From positions 1-22,744 of the IMG/VR virus record IMGVR_UViG_3300037493_002376: DNA of 22,744 nt. One strand, written 5' to 3'. The stretch comes from a virus. A program made the translations under genes and the position numbers. Below the pieces are notes generated by a model. That model saw only the letters and a program-made list of their open reading frames with translations, ran no database searches and was not told the origin of the DNA. This document shows positions 1 to 7,809 of the stretch, piece by piece. Position 1 is the stretch's first letter, and each line of letters opens with the position of its first letter.

Positions 1-1021
1 ACATCAATTCTAAAATTGGTTTTAACTCACGAATTAAAAATTGTTGAAGTGGTTTTATTGTTGTGCTCATAAATAGTTTGTGAGCAGTTTCAAGTTGGTC
101 TGCCTGACTTGAGAATCCTGATGGTTGAGGTAATCCCAATAGTGATGCGTCAGGTATCTGATGTCCTGCCAAGATGTTCTCACGAACCAAAGCAAATATC
201 TCTGAAAACATTCCTGCTTGAAGATTTGATTGGATTTGGGTAATTTCAGGTTTCTCACCTTCAGGTCCTCCCCAACTTACAATGATACGACCAGCATTTG
301 ATGAACCAACATATCTTTCTTCCAATCTCTTTAAGATGTTCTCTTGGTCATTTTGTGAGTCAGGACCTTGTTCAGGTAAGTGAACCCAAAGTGAAGGTGA
401 TGCTCCGTTATAAATGTTGTGAAGATTATGTTCAGAGATTGCACGAGATAAACGAATATCCAATAGACTTGAGGCATAGTCAGCTGACCCATAATAAATG
501 TAACCAGGTTGATATTGTTTGATTGCAATAATTTGTCTGTCTTCATAAGAATTTGGGTCAAACTCTTTTAGTTCAACAATTCCTGCCTTTTTCCATGTTG
601 CCCAATCGTGACAATAGAACCAAGTATCAGAATATAATTCATTATCTTTTGGTTGTTTGGCTCTCATGTATTTTGATGGAATAACATGGAAACCTGAAAT
701 ACCTTGTCTCCTGTCTTTTTTCCATACCAGTTCCAAGAAGAGATTACCTGTAACGACATACTCAAATAACATTTGTTTTAAAACATCATTCAAAGATTCT
801 TTGGTATTAATTTTATAATCATTAGTAAATCCACGTCCTGCCGAATTATTAACTTTGGCACGAATACAAGCATTATGTATTGGTGAGAAATCTGTATACC
901 AATACAATCTCTCCACTTCCATGTTATCTAAACCCCATCTTACAAATGGTTCGTTCTTATACATTTTCTCTACCCAACGGTCTACGTTGTCTACGGCAAA
1001 GTTCATTTGACTAATTTTCAT
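1..1021 (-). CDS. Portal protein (3' end cut off by the left window edge)
   Basis: The portal forms the dodecameric ring at the capsid vertex through which DNA is packaged and to which the tail joins. The minus strand is open for 340 codons from the ATG at 1021 to the edge, with no stop. The N-terminal part has the pattern of HK97/PBSX-type portals: a W-G-L-D-N segment near residues 29-33, then S-P-I-H-N-A-C-I-R-A-K near 46-56 and a G-R-G-F turn near 62-65. Further on are a T-G-N-L-F-L-E strand and a helical segment with P-D-A-S-L-L-G-L-P followed by a helix containing I-K-P-L-Q-Q-F, as in the stem and crown region of the family. The start lies 5 bases after the stop of the preceding 148-residue gene and has an A/T-rich leader without a Shine-Dalgarno motif. 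It is the last gene seen in the transcription direction, an unusual place for a portal. Confidence 0.88.
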   Translation of the reverse strand, partial: MKISQMNFAVDNVDRWVEKMYKNEPFVRWGLDNMEVERLYWYTDFSPIHNACIRAKVNNSAGRGFTNDYKINTKESLNDVLKQMLFEYVVTGNLFLELVWKKDRRQGISGFHVIPSKYMRAKQPKDNELYSDTWFYCHDWATWKKAGIVELKEFDPNSYEDRQIIAIKQYQPGYIYYGSADYASSLLDIRLSRAISEHNLHNIYNGASPSLWVHLPEQGPDSQNDQENILKRLEERYVGSSNAGRIIVSWGGPEGEKPEITQIQSNLQAGMFSEIFALVRENILAGHQIPDASLLGLPQPSGFSSQADQLETAHKLFMSTTIKPLQQFLIRELKPILELM

Positions 1022-1026
1022 ATATT

Positions 1027-1473
1027 TTAATCGTTATTCGGATTATACACAATATAAGTATTTGATGTTCCCGACCAAACGGTAGGGTCATAACCATTAA
1101 CCCCTACCACATTTACCAGTGTTTCATATACCACATCGTATGCATATTGAGGATTCGTATTACCTGACAGAGTATACGATTGTTCATATACCTTGAGGTC
1201 ATATTCACCTGGTATCAAATGAACATTGGTTTGACCACATGAGGTTGTTCCTGTTAATACTTCAGGAATTGAATCATCAATGTTTATACAAAATAGGTCA
1301 TAAGGTGGACTAAATGAAGCTGTTGACGGAATTAAATAAGGTACAAAACGAAATCTTTCTTGTGACAATTTATGTTGCATTGACCAAAGATAGGACACAG
1401 AACCAGTCAACCACTTGTTTCTTGAACAGATGGCAGCCGCTTCGTTATTCTGACCTTGATTTAGATATATCAT
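1027..1473 (-). CDS. Conserved phage structural protein of unknown role (148 aa, MIYLNQG type)
   Basis: I recognise the opening MIYLNQGQNN as typical of small structural proteins found near head and tail genes in Bacteroidetes phages; their exact role is not known to me. The protein has no signal peptide, no long hydrophobic segment and no catalytic motif that I can see. Alternating polar and hydrophobic stretches (for example F-R-F-V-P-Y-L-I and Y-D-L-K-V-Y-E) suggest a beta-sandwich. The region P-G-E-Y-D-L-K-V-Y-E-Q resembles strands that precede a beta hairpin in virion proteins. It starts 14 bases after the 887-residue stalk protein and ends 5 bases before the portal, so it is probably co-transcribed with both. 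It could be a head fibre base, a connector component or a decoration protein. Confidence 0.7.
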   Translation of the reverse strand: MIYLNQGQNNEAAAICSRNKWLTGSVSYLWSMQHKLSQERFRFVPYLIPSTASFSPPYDLFCINIDDSIPEVLTGTTSCGQTNVHLIPGEYDLKVYEQSYTLSGNTNPQYAYDVVYETLVNVVGVNGYDPTVWSGTSNTYIVYNPNND

Positions 1474-1487
1474 TTCTTTTATTTATT

Positions 1488-4151
1488 TTATACTTGTCTT
1501 CCTAATGTTGTTTGGAATGTTTGAACTATAGTTGTGTAATTTGTCGCATTTGTATCACTTAATCCTAATCCAATAGTAAAGAATGCGTATTCTCTACTTG
1601 TAAAGTATACCGCAGAACCACTATTATATGCTCCTAAAAATATATTAACATTTGGTTGTAAAGATGATGTGGCAGCATTAGTTGTGCTATCAGTATATTC
1701 TGTTCCTGCTCTCCATGCGGACATTTCAGTTGAAGAGTTCCTATTATTGATAATAAATCCTAATGAGTTTGTTGGTGATGACATTCCACCAGTGTCTTCA
1801 AGCAATGAATTGTTTGAGTGGTAAGCATCATTTGCCCCCCAACCAAGAATATACAAATTACCTTGTGAACCAGAACCTACCGCTCCAATATCTATTGCGG
1901 TTGATGGTTCACTATAATTTGTTCTTGAATAGAACCCTATATGTGTTGAATCTAAACCTAATTCAGTAGTAGGATTAAGTTGTGAGTTAATATAAGTATT
2001 TGAACCATTACCCAATACACCAGTACTTGAAATAGTCCAACCACCATTAAATGTTCCTGTAAATCCAGAACTCATTAAGTTTTGAGCACAAGACGCAGAA
2101 GAACCTCCGACCATCGGATAAGCGGCTTTAACTAATCCCCAAATAGAGTTTGACTTCATATCAAGAACTAATTGATTTACTGCGGTTTCTTCTGTATTTG
2201 TTAAACTACCACCAGCAGCGGTAACACGATTAAAGAATGCTTGAGCATCAGCATCAAAAGCAGGTACTAATGTTGCCGTAGGGGTTAATGTAGGAGTTTG
2301 AGTATTTGTTGTAGTAACCGTAGGAGTTGGAGTATTAGTTGTGGTAACCGTAGGAGTTGGGGTTGGACAAATTAGTGGGTATGTTAAATAGAAACTTTGA
2401 ATTGTACCTGGAGGAGTTGTTTGGTTTAATCCATTTTGTAAATATCTAACTGAGCCATCTTGAATATAACTATTATAATTGTTCTGTATTAGAGTAGCTC
2501 CTGTTGTTGTATTCCATGGGTCACTTCCCTGTATTGTTGCCCAACCTGTATCAGTAGAACCTGCAAACATTCTTGAGATAAACTTATTAGGTCCTGATTG
2601 ATAAACAGGATAATTATATCCATCAGGAGCAGTTCCTACCCTTCCATCTAATGGTGGGGCCGCTACTTCATAATATCCATAAGTAAATGTTCCGCCAGTC
2701 CAATCATATTTTCTATTGTAAGTTCCATCAAATCCTTGTGTTGATAATGTTAAATCAAACTCTACAGGACAAACAGAATTAGGTGTTGTCGTAAGTGTAG
2801 GTGTAGGAGTAGGTGTAGGAGTAGTAACAGGTAAAGTTGAGGTTGGTGTTGATGTAGGAGTTGAGGTATTAGTTGGTGTAGATGTTTGTGTAGGTGTTGG
2901 TGTAGTGGTTGGTGTCTGAGTATTAGTTGGAGTATTGGTTGGAGTTAAAGTATTAGTTGGAGTTAAAGTATTAGTTGGCGTCTGAGTATTCGTAGGAGTA
3001 TTGGTTGGAGTTTCAGTATTAGTTGGAGTATTGGTTGGAGTTAAAGTATTAGTTGGAGTTAAAGTATTAGTTGGCGTCTGAGTATTCGTAGGAGTATTGG
3101 TTGGAGTTTCAGTATTGGTTGGAGTTAAAGTATTAGTTGGCGTCTGAGTATTTGTAGGAGTATTTGTTGGAGTTTCAGTATTAGTAGGAGTAGTGGTTGG
3201 AGTATTGGTTGGAGTTTTGGTAGGTGTTGAAGTATTAGTAGGTGTTGGGGTAACTGGAATTTCTTCTACATAAAAACTATTGTCATCGGCATTTATAAGA
3301 TATAAAGGAGGACAAGGTGGAAGTGAAACAAGATAATCATAAAAACCAATAGTAGTTCCTGATTGAGTATATTGTAATATACTATTTAAATATACATTAT
3401 AAGTTGCCTCCCATTCATAAATTCCAGAACTGTAACCAATAAAATTATTTAAAACATAATCCATTGTATCAAAATAATATCCAAAGGCAAGACCAGATGA
3501 TGCCGCAATTTGATAATTAGGGTCTAAAATATCTAACACAAATGTATAAGTTGTTCCAGTAGTTCCTTGAACATTGGGACCTACAGCACAATATAAAGCA
3601 GTACTTCCAGTAAGAATAGAAGCGTCATAAGTAATTGCGTTGTGTGTTATAGTAAAACCTGTTGTTGAAGGTATTGGAGTATTTAAACCAGGTGTTCTAT
3701 TTTGTAATATTAATCTAAAATAAAATTCTGCTGGTGGTGTTGTTGTAGGTGTTGGAGTAGGTGTTGGTGTTTTAGTAGGTGTTGAAGTATTAGTTTGAGT
3801 TGGCGTTTGAGTTTGGGTTGGAGTTTTAGTAGGTGTTGAAGTATTAGTTTGTGTTGGAGTATTAGTAGGGGTAGTGGTAGGTGTTGAAGTATTAGTTTGG
3901 GTTGTTGTTGGTGTAGGAGTCGTTGTTGAAGCAGGAGTCCCTGTTGACGTATTAGTAGGAGTTTGTGTATTAGTTTGTGTTGGCGTTTGAGTTTGGGTTG
4001 GAGTTTTAGTAGGGGTTATTGACGGAGTTGGCGTAGGAGTTGGCGTTGGAGTGGCAGTTGGGTCAACAACAAAATATGAAACAATATCATCTATTGCTCT
4101 TTGTTCTCCCAAATAGTCACTAAACTTTTTATTAAAGAATGTTCTCCCCAT
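1488..4151 (-). CDS. Stalked virion surface protein with three Thr/Pro linkers and lectin-like C-terminus (887 aa)
   Basis: Probable fibre or adhesin projecting from the virion. Residues 1-30 form a short non-repetitive anchor containing [12 protein letters not shown]. Three Thr-Pro-rich stalks (about 31-140, 301-458 and 596-628) separate three globular domains: D1 about 141-300, D2 about 459-595 bounded by Cys461 and Cys595, and D3 about 629-887. D3 has the pattern [13 protein letters not shown], then a helix ending [14 protein letters not shown], then beta-rich sequence with [10 protein letters not shown] know this arrangement from Bacteroidetes phage tail or fibre proteins, where the beta part looks like a concanavalin/LamG-type lectin fold; sugar binding is inference. 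The gene overlaps the end of the preceding 72-residue gene by 20 bases. No chaperone or enzymatic motif is visible. Confidence 0.8.
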   Translation of the reverse strand: MGRTFFNKKFSDYLGEQRAIDDIVSYFVVDPTATPTPTPTPTPSITPTKTPTQTQTPTQTNTQTPTNTSTGTPASTTTPTPTTTQTNTSTPTTTPTNTPTQTNTSTPTKTPTQTQTPTQTNTSTPTKTPTPTPTPTTTPPAEFYFRLILQNRTPGLNTPIPSTTGFTITHNAITYDASILTGSTALYCAVGPNVQGTTGTTYTFVLDILDPNYQIAASSGLAFGYYFDTMDYVLNNFIGYSSGIYEWEATYNVYLNSILQYTQSGTTIGFYDYLVSLPPCPPLYLINADDNSFYVEEIPVTPTPTNTSTPTKTPTNTPTTTPTNTETPTNTPTNTQTPTNTLTPTNTETPTNTPTNTQTPTNTLTPTNTLTPTNTPTNTETPTNTPTNTQTPTNTLTPTNTLTPTNTPTNTQTPTTTPTPTQTSTPTNTSTPTSTPTSTLPVTTPTPTPTPTLTTTPNSVCPVEFDLTLSTQGFDGTYNRKYDWTGGTFTYGYYEVAAPPLDGRVGTAPDGYNYPVYQSGPNKFISRMFAGSTDTGWATIQGSDPWNTTTGATLIQNNYNSYIQDGSVRYLQNGLNQTTPPGTIQSFYLTYPLICPTPTPTVTTTNTPTPTVTTTNTQTPTLTPTATLVPAFDADAQAFFNRVTAAGGSLTNTEETAVNQLVLDMKSNSIWGLVKAAYPMVGGSSASCAQNLMSSGFTGTFNGGWTISSTGVLGNGSNTYINSQLNPTTELGLDSTHIGFYSRTNYSEPSTAIDIGAVGSGSQGNLYILGWGANDAYHSNNSLLEDTGGMSSPTNSLGFIINNRNSSTEMSAWRAGTEYTDSTTNAATSSLQPNVNIFLGAYNSGSAVYFTSREYAFFTIGLGLSDTNATNYTTIVQTFQTTLGRQV
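2268..2366 (-). repeat. Thr/Pro stalk-coding repeat, third linker of the 887-aa protein
   Basis: This short low-complexity stretch codes for residues 596-628, with the block T-P-T-V-T-T-T-N-T used twice in succession. It links domains D2 and D3. Part of it (2330-2360) is identical base for base to 19334-19364 in the tail-terminator-like gene. Confidence 0.9.
2778..3251 (-). repeat. Thr/Pro stalk-coding tandem repeat, second and longest linker of the 887-aa protein
   Basis: This region codes for residues 301-458 and contains nested tandem repeats. The higher-order block beginning [10 protein letters not shown] occurs three times in succession, with lengths of 22, 32 and 32 residues (66, 96 and 96 bases). 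The long and short forms differ by the ten-residue segment [10 protein letters not shown]. All length differences are multiples of three, so gain or loss of units keeps the frame. Confidence 0.92.
3732..4061 (-). repeat. Thr/Pro stalk-coding repeat, first linker of the 887-aa protein
   Basis: This region codes for residues 31-140. The phrase [19 protein letters not shown] recurs in slightly altered form, and the coding strand is almost free of G. It joins the N-terminal anchor to domain D1. Confidence 0.9.
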
Positions 4152-4350
4152 GTATTAGTGTTTCAACTTTTTTAATATATTCATTTATATCAACATCACA
4201 AGTGGTTGGAAATATAAACTCTTTTACTCTTGTTATTTTTTTATTGTCTTTATGGTATATTACATTCAAGGTTAAAACACAGGTAAAAAGATTTAGTTTT
4301 ACACTTTCAATATCATAAGAATCAAAGGCAATTCCTTCTATTAGATACAT
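4132..4350 (-). CDS. Small hypothetical protein (72 aa)
   Basis: I do not recognise this protein. The frame is open up to 4422, but the ATG at 4350 ([10 protein letters not shown]) is preferred because it begins 2 bases after the stop of the Gly-rich gene and avoids a 70-base overlap with it. The sequence alternates strands ([17 protein letters not shown]) and ends with a helix ([11 protein letters not shown]). Such a beta-beta-alpha arrangement is compatible with a small virion cofactor or fibre assembly helper, but no function can be assigned. The 3' end overlaps the start of the 887-residue stalk gene by 20 bases, which suggests translational coupling. It sits between two stalked surface proteins. 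Confidence 0.65.
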   Translation of the reverse strand: MYLIEGIAFDSYDIESVKLNLFTCVLTLNVIYHKDNKKITRVKEFIFPTTCDVDINEYIKKVETLIHGENIL

Positions 4351-4352
4351 TG

Positions 4353-5423
4353 TTAATAAGTTAATCTTAAATAACCTCTTGCTCCAGTTCCTCCTCCAGT
4401 ATTTATGTTTGTATTCGCACATCCTCCTGAAGCACCACCACTTGTTGTATTTCCGTTAACTCCATTAGCAGAACCAGTTACTCCTGCGGCACCATTTCCA
4501 CCTTCAGGATTTCCTGTTCCACCACTACCAGCGGTATTTGAACTTGCATTATTTCCTATTACACTATTACCAGCACCTCCTCCTCCAGCACCAGAACCTG
4601 TAGTATATGAAGCTCCCTGTCCTCCATTACCTCCCCTATATAATACATCACCAATAGACAATGCAGTTGAGCCAGTACCACCAACTCCATTTTGAAGGCT
4701 ACTATTTGCATTCGAGCCACCATTTCCACCTTCAGCAAAAATTGTTGCTGCTGAATTAAACCAACTTCCATTACCTTTACCTCCTGAAGTACATGAACTT
4801 GAATTTCCTGCACTACCTCCAGTTCCAACTGTAACAGTATAAACTCCTCCAGGAGTGACACTAACAACTTTTTTGGCATAAGAACCACCAGCACCACCAC
4901 CACCGGTAGCACCTTGACCACAAGAGGAACCTCCACCTCCACCACCACCCCAAGCTTCAACAGTAACTGAACTTACTCCTGCAGGTGCAGTCCAAGTAGT
5001 TGTTGTTGTAAAGTTTGTTACAGTTGGAATAGGACTTGAAGTTGGAGTTATTGACGGAGTAGGTGTTGAAGTCTCAGTATTCGTTGGAGTTTGTGTTGGG
5101 GTTTCAGTATTAGTTGGAGTTTGAGTATTAGTTGGAGTTTGAGTATTTGTTTGTGTTGGCGTATTAGTATTCGTTGGCGTTTGGGTAACCGTAGGAGTAT
5201 TTGTAGGAGTGACTGCAGGAGTCCCTGTTGGAGTATTAGAAGGGGTTGGTGTTGGTGTTGTTGGGATTATGTTTTCACTTTCGTTATTCACACCAACAAT
5301 GGCACTCCATACCGGCATTTCTTTTTCACCATATGGTTTTAATGCTTCTTGAAAATCAAAAGGTTTTTTCTTTGTAATAAATTGTGCATTTGATGGTCTA
5401 TAACTTCTACCGTTCCACTTCAT
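4353..5423 (-). CDS. Stalked glycine-rich adhesin-like protein (356 aa)
   Basis: Residues 1-50 are a compact N-terminal anchor (M-K-W-N-G-R-S-Y-R-P, later E-A-L-K-P-Y-G-E-K-E). Residues 54-135 are a Thr/Pro stalk. Residues 138-356 are a glycine-rich domain opening with T-T-T-T-W-T-A-P-A-G-V-S-S-V-T-V-E-A-W followed by runs of up to seven glycines and ending R-G-Y-L-R-L-T-Y. This opening is characteristic of glycine-rich beta domains in phage and bacterial surface proteins; polyglycine motifs are also a hallmark of receptor-binding gp38-type adhesins of T-even phages. Virion surface location and receptor binding are inference. The gene begins just after a strong terminator, so its expression may be lower than that of the capsid gene or driven by its own promoter. 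The stop is 2 bases from the next start. Confidence 0.8.
   Translation of the reverse strand: MKWNGRSYRPSNAQFITKKKPFDFQEALKPYGEKEMPVWSAIVGVNNESENIIPTTPTPTPSNTPTGTPAVTPTNTPTVTQTPTNTNTPTQTNTQTPTNTQTPTNTETPTQTPTNTETSTPTPSITPTSSPIPTVTNFTTTTTWTAPAGVSSVTVEAWGGGGGGGSSCGQGATGGGGAGGSYAKKVVSVTPGGVYTVTVGTGGSAGNSSSCTSGGKGNGSWFNSAATIFAEGGNGGSNANSSLQNGVGGTGSTALSIGDVLYRGGNGGQGASYTTGSGAGGGGAGNSVIGNNASSNTAGSGGTGNPEGGNGAAGVTGSANGVNGNTTSGGASGGCANTNINTGGGTGARGYLRLTY
5019..5264 (-). repeat. Thr/Pro stalk-coding repeat in the glycine-rich adhesin gene
   Basis: This stretch codes for residues 54-135, mostly [11 protein letters not shown] units. It joins the N-terminal anchor to the glycine-rich domain. Base composition matches the stalks of the other three stalked genes. 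Confidence 0.9.
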
Positions 5424-5440
5424 TTTTTTGTTCTTGGCTT

Positions 5441-5474
5441 AAAAAAAGGGCACCCTCCAAACTGAAGGGTACCC
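5441..5474 (-). terminator. Rho-independent terminator after the tail-tube-like gene
   Basis: On the minus strand, GGGTACCCT (5474-5466) pairs with AGGGTGCCC (5456-5448) in a nine-pair stem with one G-U wobble and a nine-base loop. Seven T follow directly (5447-5441). The stem is GC-rich against an AT-rich background. It lies between the tail-tube-like gene stop (5494) and the next start (5423), so it should end most transcripts coming from the capsid and tube genes. Confidence 0.9.
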
Positions 5475-5493
5475 AAATTTATTTATAATAATA

Positions 5494-6042
5494 TTATTCT
5501 GCAGATACTGTAATACCTGTAAATACTGCTCCAAGAGTAGTAGTCACAAGGATTTCTTGTGTCGCATTTGGTTCACCACCAACGATAGTCAATGCACTCA
5601 TACCATTAAGGTCTGTGTATGCAAGTCCTGTAGCAAGACCACCAGAGGTAACCAATGCTCCATTTTGCCATGCACCTGACCAATATTGACCATTGTTATC
5701 TTTGACAATAAAGAATATATTATTTTGATTTACTAAATTTTGGAATACTAAACGTAATTCATAATTTAATCTTGGTAAGTTCATTACCAATGTTGGTTGG
5801 AATACAACAGATTGCGCTGTTGTGTTTACACCAATGTCTTCAGTAAATGAAGACCCCTGTTTTGTAAGTTCAAATTTGTAAAATACACCAGAACCTGATG
5901 CCGCAGTGATTTGCTCATTTGCGTTAGATGTCCATGCAGTAATTGTATTTCCTGAATTTCCAAGAATCCAAACCGCATTTAATCCACCAGTACTTGCATT
6001 TCTACAATCTAATTGAAACCCACTTTCTATATAACAACTCAT
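5494..6042 (-). CDS. Probable tail tube (major tail) protein (182 aa)
   Basis: The opening M-S-C-Y-I-E-S-G-F-Q-L-D-C-R-N and the following A-V-W-I-L-G-N match a family common just after the capsid gene in Bacteroidetes phages. The mid part (L-N-Y-E-L-R-L-V-F-Q-N-L, then I-F-F-I-V-K-D-N-N-G-Q-Y-W) and the final I-L-V-T-T-T-L-G-A-V-F are beta-rich. The pattern of a long helix-like stretch followed by an F-x-I-V-x-D-x-N-G-x-Y-W strand is what I remember for tail-tube-like members. The role as the polymerising tube is inferred from size, beta content and placement beside the capsid gene with a terminator after it, as expected for an abundant protein. A head decoration protein is the main alternative. 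Confidence 0.62.
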   Translation of the reverse strand: MSCYIESGFQLDCRNASTGGLNAVWILGNSGNTITAWTSNANEQITAASGSGVFYKFELTKQGSSFTEDIGVNTTAQSVVFQPTLVMNLPRLNYELRLVFQNLVNQNNIFFIVKDNNGQYWSGAWQNGALVTSGGLATGLAYTDLNGMSALTIVGGEPNATQEILVTTTLGAVFTGITVSAE

Positions 6043-6077
6043 TTTTTTTTCAGTTTTTAATTTTAAGGTTTATTAGT

Positions 6078-7046
6078 TTATGCTGCAACTACCCAAGAGT
6101 CAACAGAGAATACACCCACACCATAAGTAGCGTGTAAGTTTAATTTTACAATGTCCTCAAAGGGGTCATACATTGCTCTTTGAGTCATCATCTCAGCATT
6201 CATACCAACCATGATGTATTGTGCAGGACCTGCATATACTTTAGATTGACCTGTAAGACCTTGAGTAGGTACTACTCTTACATTTGAACCTGGTAGGATA
6301 ACACCCCAATCAGAACCTTCAGTAGCGATACCAGTTGGGTCTGTGAACAAGTTAATGAATGAGTTGTTTCTCATTGATGCTACCAAAGCTCTGTAGTCAG
6401 AATAACCACAATAGATAACTAAGTCATCTCTGTGTAATACATTCTCAGGGATATTTTGGTAGTAAGTTGTGAATACATCTAAACCATTTGTTGCTGTAGC
6501 AGCAGTGTAAGTAATTTGACTCGCTCCATTACCTGAAGTAATCAATCTAATAACACCATCAAAACATTGACTGTTATAAACAGTTCCACCACTCGCTGTA
6601 GAGTTTCTCCACAATTGTAATTCTATTTGGTTAGCAGTTCTGTTTGCGATATCTTCAAGAATTATTTCCTCAAAAGGAACTGACTCTTGGAAGTTAGCAT
6701 CAGTTAAATACTGAGACAAATATGTATCATACAAATTGTAAGGACATAACTGTTGGTTTACTTTTTTATTACACAAATTAATTGTAACGACATTTTGAAC
6801 AGTGTCTCCTGTTGGGTCAAAACCACATGCTAGGTCTTGTAAAATAACATCATTTGTTACGAAACCTACTTTTTCAGTTGTTCCTTTTAAGTTTGGTCTA
6901 ACAGATGAATATTTTGGTAACGTCAAACCTAAGAACGCCTTAATCAACATATCATCACCGTATGAGTTATATGTTGGAAGCGATGCTAAATCATAGTTAA
7001 AAGAGAAGGATGATACCTCACCTTTTTTATACATTTTCTTTTCCAT
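6078..7046 (-). CDS. Major capsid protein (322 aa)
   Basis: The protein is expected to form the icosahedral shell. Its length (322 residues), its position directly after the scaffold-like gene and its content fit an HK97-fold capsid protein. Notable segments are L-K-G-T-T-E-K-V-G-F-V-T-N-D (near residues 53-66), C-N-K-K-V-N-Q-Q-L-C-P-Y, a long helix with E-D-I-A-N-R-T-A-N-Q-I-E-L-Q-L-W, and a C-terminal beta part with Y-M-V-G-M-N-A-E-M and D-P-F-E-D-I-V-K-L-N. I know very similar strings from capsid proteins of Flavobacterium-type phages. The start at 7046 is used; M5 is an alternative. The leader is A/T-rich. There is no obvious N-terminal delta domain, which agrees with a separate scaffold gene upstream. 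Confidence 0.87.
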   Translation of the reverse strand: MEKKMYKKGEVSSFSFNYDLASLPTYNSYGDDMLIKAFLGLTLPKYSSVRPNLKGTTEKVGFVTNDVILQDLACGFDPTGDTVQNVVTINLCNKKVNQQLCPYNLYDTYLSQYLTDANFQESVPFEEIILEDIANRTANQIELQLWRNSTASGGTVYNSQCFDGVIRLITSGNGASQITYTAATATNGLDVFTTYYQNIPENVLHRDDLVIYCGYSDYRALVASMRNNSFINLFTDPTGIATEGSDWGVILPGSNVRVVPTQGLTGQSKVYAGPAQYIMVGMNAEMMTQRAMYDPFEDIVKLNLHATYGVGVFSVDSWVVAA

Positions 7047-7064
7047 TTTATTTTCTAATTTAAT

Positions 7065-7622
7065 TTAATTTTTTAATGCATTTCTCAAGAAAGCAACTTT
7101 CGCATCAGCAATATTTTCTTTTGCAAAGGTCTTACGTGCCACTGGTTTATCAAACACAGGGGAGTTCTTGAAATCCTCATAATCGGTTTTATAGGAATCA
7201 AATTCCTTGCTGAACTTGGACATCATTGATACCATTCCTGACATCGCCTCCTTCATTTTTTTCATTTCATTTTTGTAATCTTCAAGTGATAAAGAACCTT
7301 CAGCAGTCTCATCAGGATACTTCACTCCTGTGATTTCACCCTTACCATCTACGGTTAGGACGATACCAGAATCAGTTGTGTGCTCCCCTTCAGGTGCGGA
7401 TACTTTTTCATCTTCTTTTGTGATTACATACAATTTTTGCCCGACTTCAAATTTGCCATCTTCATCGGTTAAAATCTTAGTTCCATCTGATAATGTTGCT
7501 TTCGCCATAGTTACTTCATTCACTTCAACTTCAGTTGAGGCTTCTTCTATTTCTTCAATTCTAGAAATACGTGAATCCTCACCTACTACTAAGAATACCA
7601 TCACGAGTTTTGTGTTCTCCAC
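7065..7622 (-). CDS. Scaffold-like protein, C-terminal part in a shifted frame
   Basis: This frame continues the scaffold-like gene that starts at 7809; the visible GTG at 7622 is probably not a real start. From about 7592 it reads V-V-G-E-D-S-R-I-S-R-I-E-E, which completes the first copy of an internal repeat. The second copy is complete: F-E-V-G-Q-K-L-Y-V-I, then A-P-E-G-E-H-T-T-D-S-G-I-V-L-T-V and E-I-T-G-V. A Lys/Glu/Met-rich coiled coil follows (about residues 112-155 of this frame) and a basic tail ends in A-F-L-R-N-A-L-K-N. I know the G-E-x-x-x-x-D-G-x-x-L-x-V repeat plus coiled coil from prohead scaffold candidates located between protease and capsid genes in Bacteroidetes phages. It should act inside the procapsid and be removed before maturation; the protease encoded just upstream is the likely partner. 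Confidence 0.75.
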   Translation of the reverse strand: MENTKLVMVFLVVGEDSRISRIEEIEEASTEVEVNEVTMAKATLSDGTKILTDEDGKFEVGQKLYVITKEDEKVSAPEGEHTTDSGIVLTVDGKGEITGVKYPDETAEGSLSLEDYKNEMKKMKEAMSGMVSMMSKFSKEFDSYKTDYEDFKNSPVFDKPVARKTFAKENIADAKVAFLRNALKN

Positions 7623-7809
7623 TCGGTGCAGGTTTCAATATAGAATCTTCTCCAACAACAAATAGCTCATCCCCAATCGAGAAAGGGTCTTCACTATTAT
7701 TGGTGATAGTTGTCATGTTGTCAATTAACTTGGTTACAGAAAATTTTTCAGATTTAAATTTAAGACCTAACAAATCAGCGATTTTGTTTAATGCTTCTGT
7801 TGCTATCAT
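7579..7809 (-). CDS. Scaffold-like protein, N-terminal part (76 aa before a stop in this frame)
   Basis: The ATG at 7809 opens with a helix (A-T-E-A-L-N-K-I-A-D-L-L-G-L) of the kind seen at the N-terminus of phage scaffolds. It then has F-S-I-G-D-E-L-F-V-V-G-E-D and A-P-S-G-E-H-K-T-R-D-G-I-L, the first copy of a repeat whose second copy lies in the downstream frame. The frame ends at TGA (7581-7579) in the middle of that repeat, only three codons after the conserved D-G-I-L. A shift of +1 at CTT (7593-7591) restores the expected sequence and gives a joined product of about 247 residues. The gene follows the largest non-coding gap in the window (94 bases). Confidence 0.72.
   Translation of the reverse strand: MIATEALNKIADLLGLKFKSEKFSVTKLIDNMTTITNNSEDPFSIGDELFVVGEDSILKPAPSGEHKTRDGILSSR
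7587..7593 (-). other. Frameshift junction in the scaffold-like gene (CTT AGT)
   Basis: The N-terminal frame reads GGT ATT CTT AGT AGT AGG TGA. Sliding by one base from CTT to TTA gives GTA GTA GGT GAG and enters the C-terminal frame. CTT is the slip codon in known +1 sites (bacterial prfB, yeast Ty1), so recoding is possible. A 1-base insertion or 2-base deletion in the assembly or in the phage gives the same picture. Confidence 0.55.

Noticed and set aside
2778-3251. Possible CRISPR array (regular repeats)
   Set aside because: The repeats are contiguous, code in frame for Thr/Pro stalk, have no unique spacers and no cas genes nearby.
4405-4695. Proline-rich open frame on the plus strand
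   Set aside because: It is the mirror of the glycine-rich domain coded on the minus strand (GGN read backwards gives NCC); low complexity keeps it open.
5091-5342. Plus-strand Trp/Ser-rich frame over the stalk region
   Set aside because: It is a shadow of the Thr/Pro repeat, with no plausible protein content.
1488-5423. Diversity-generating retroelement target
   Set aside because: No reverse transcriptase frame and no template/variable repeat pair with adenine-specific differences was seen in the window.
7593-7622. GTG at 7622 as a true start of an independent gene
   Set aside because: The first residues match nothing, while the sequence after about 7592 continues the repeat begun in the upstream frame.
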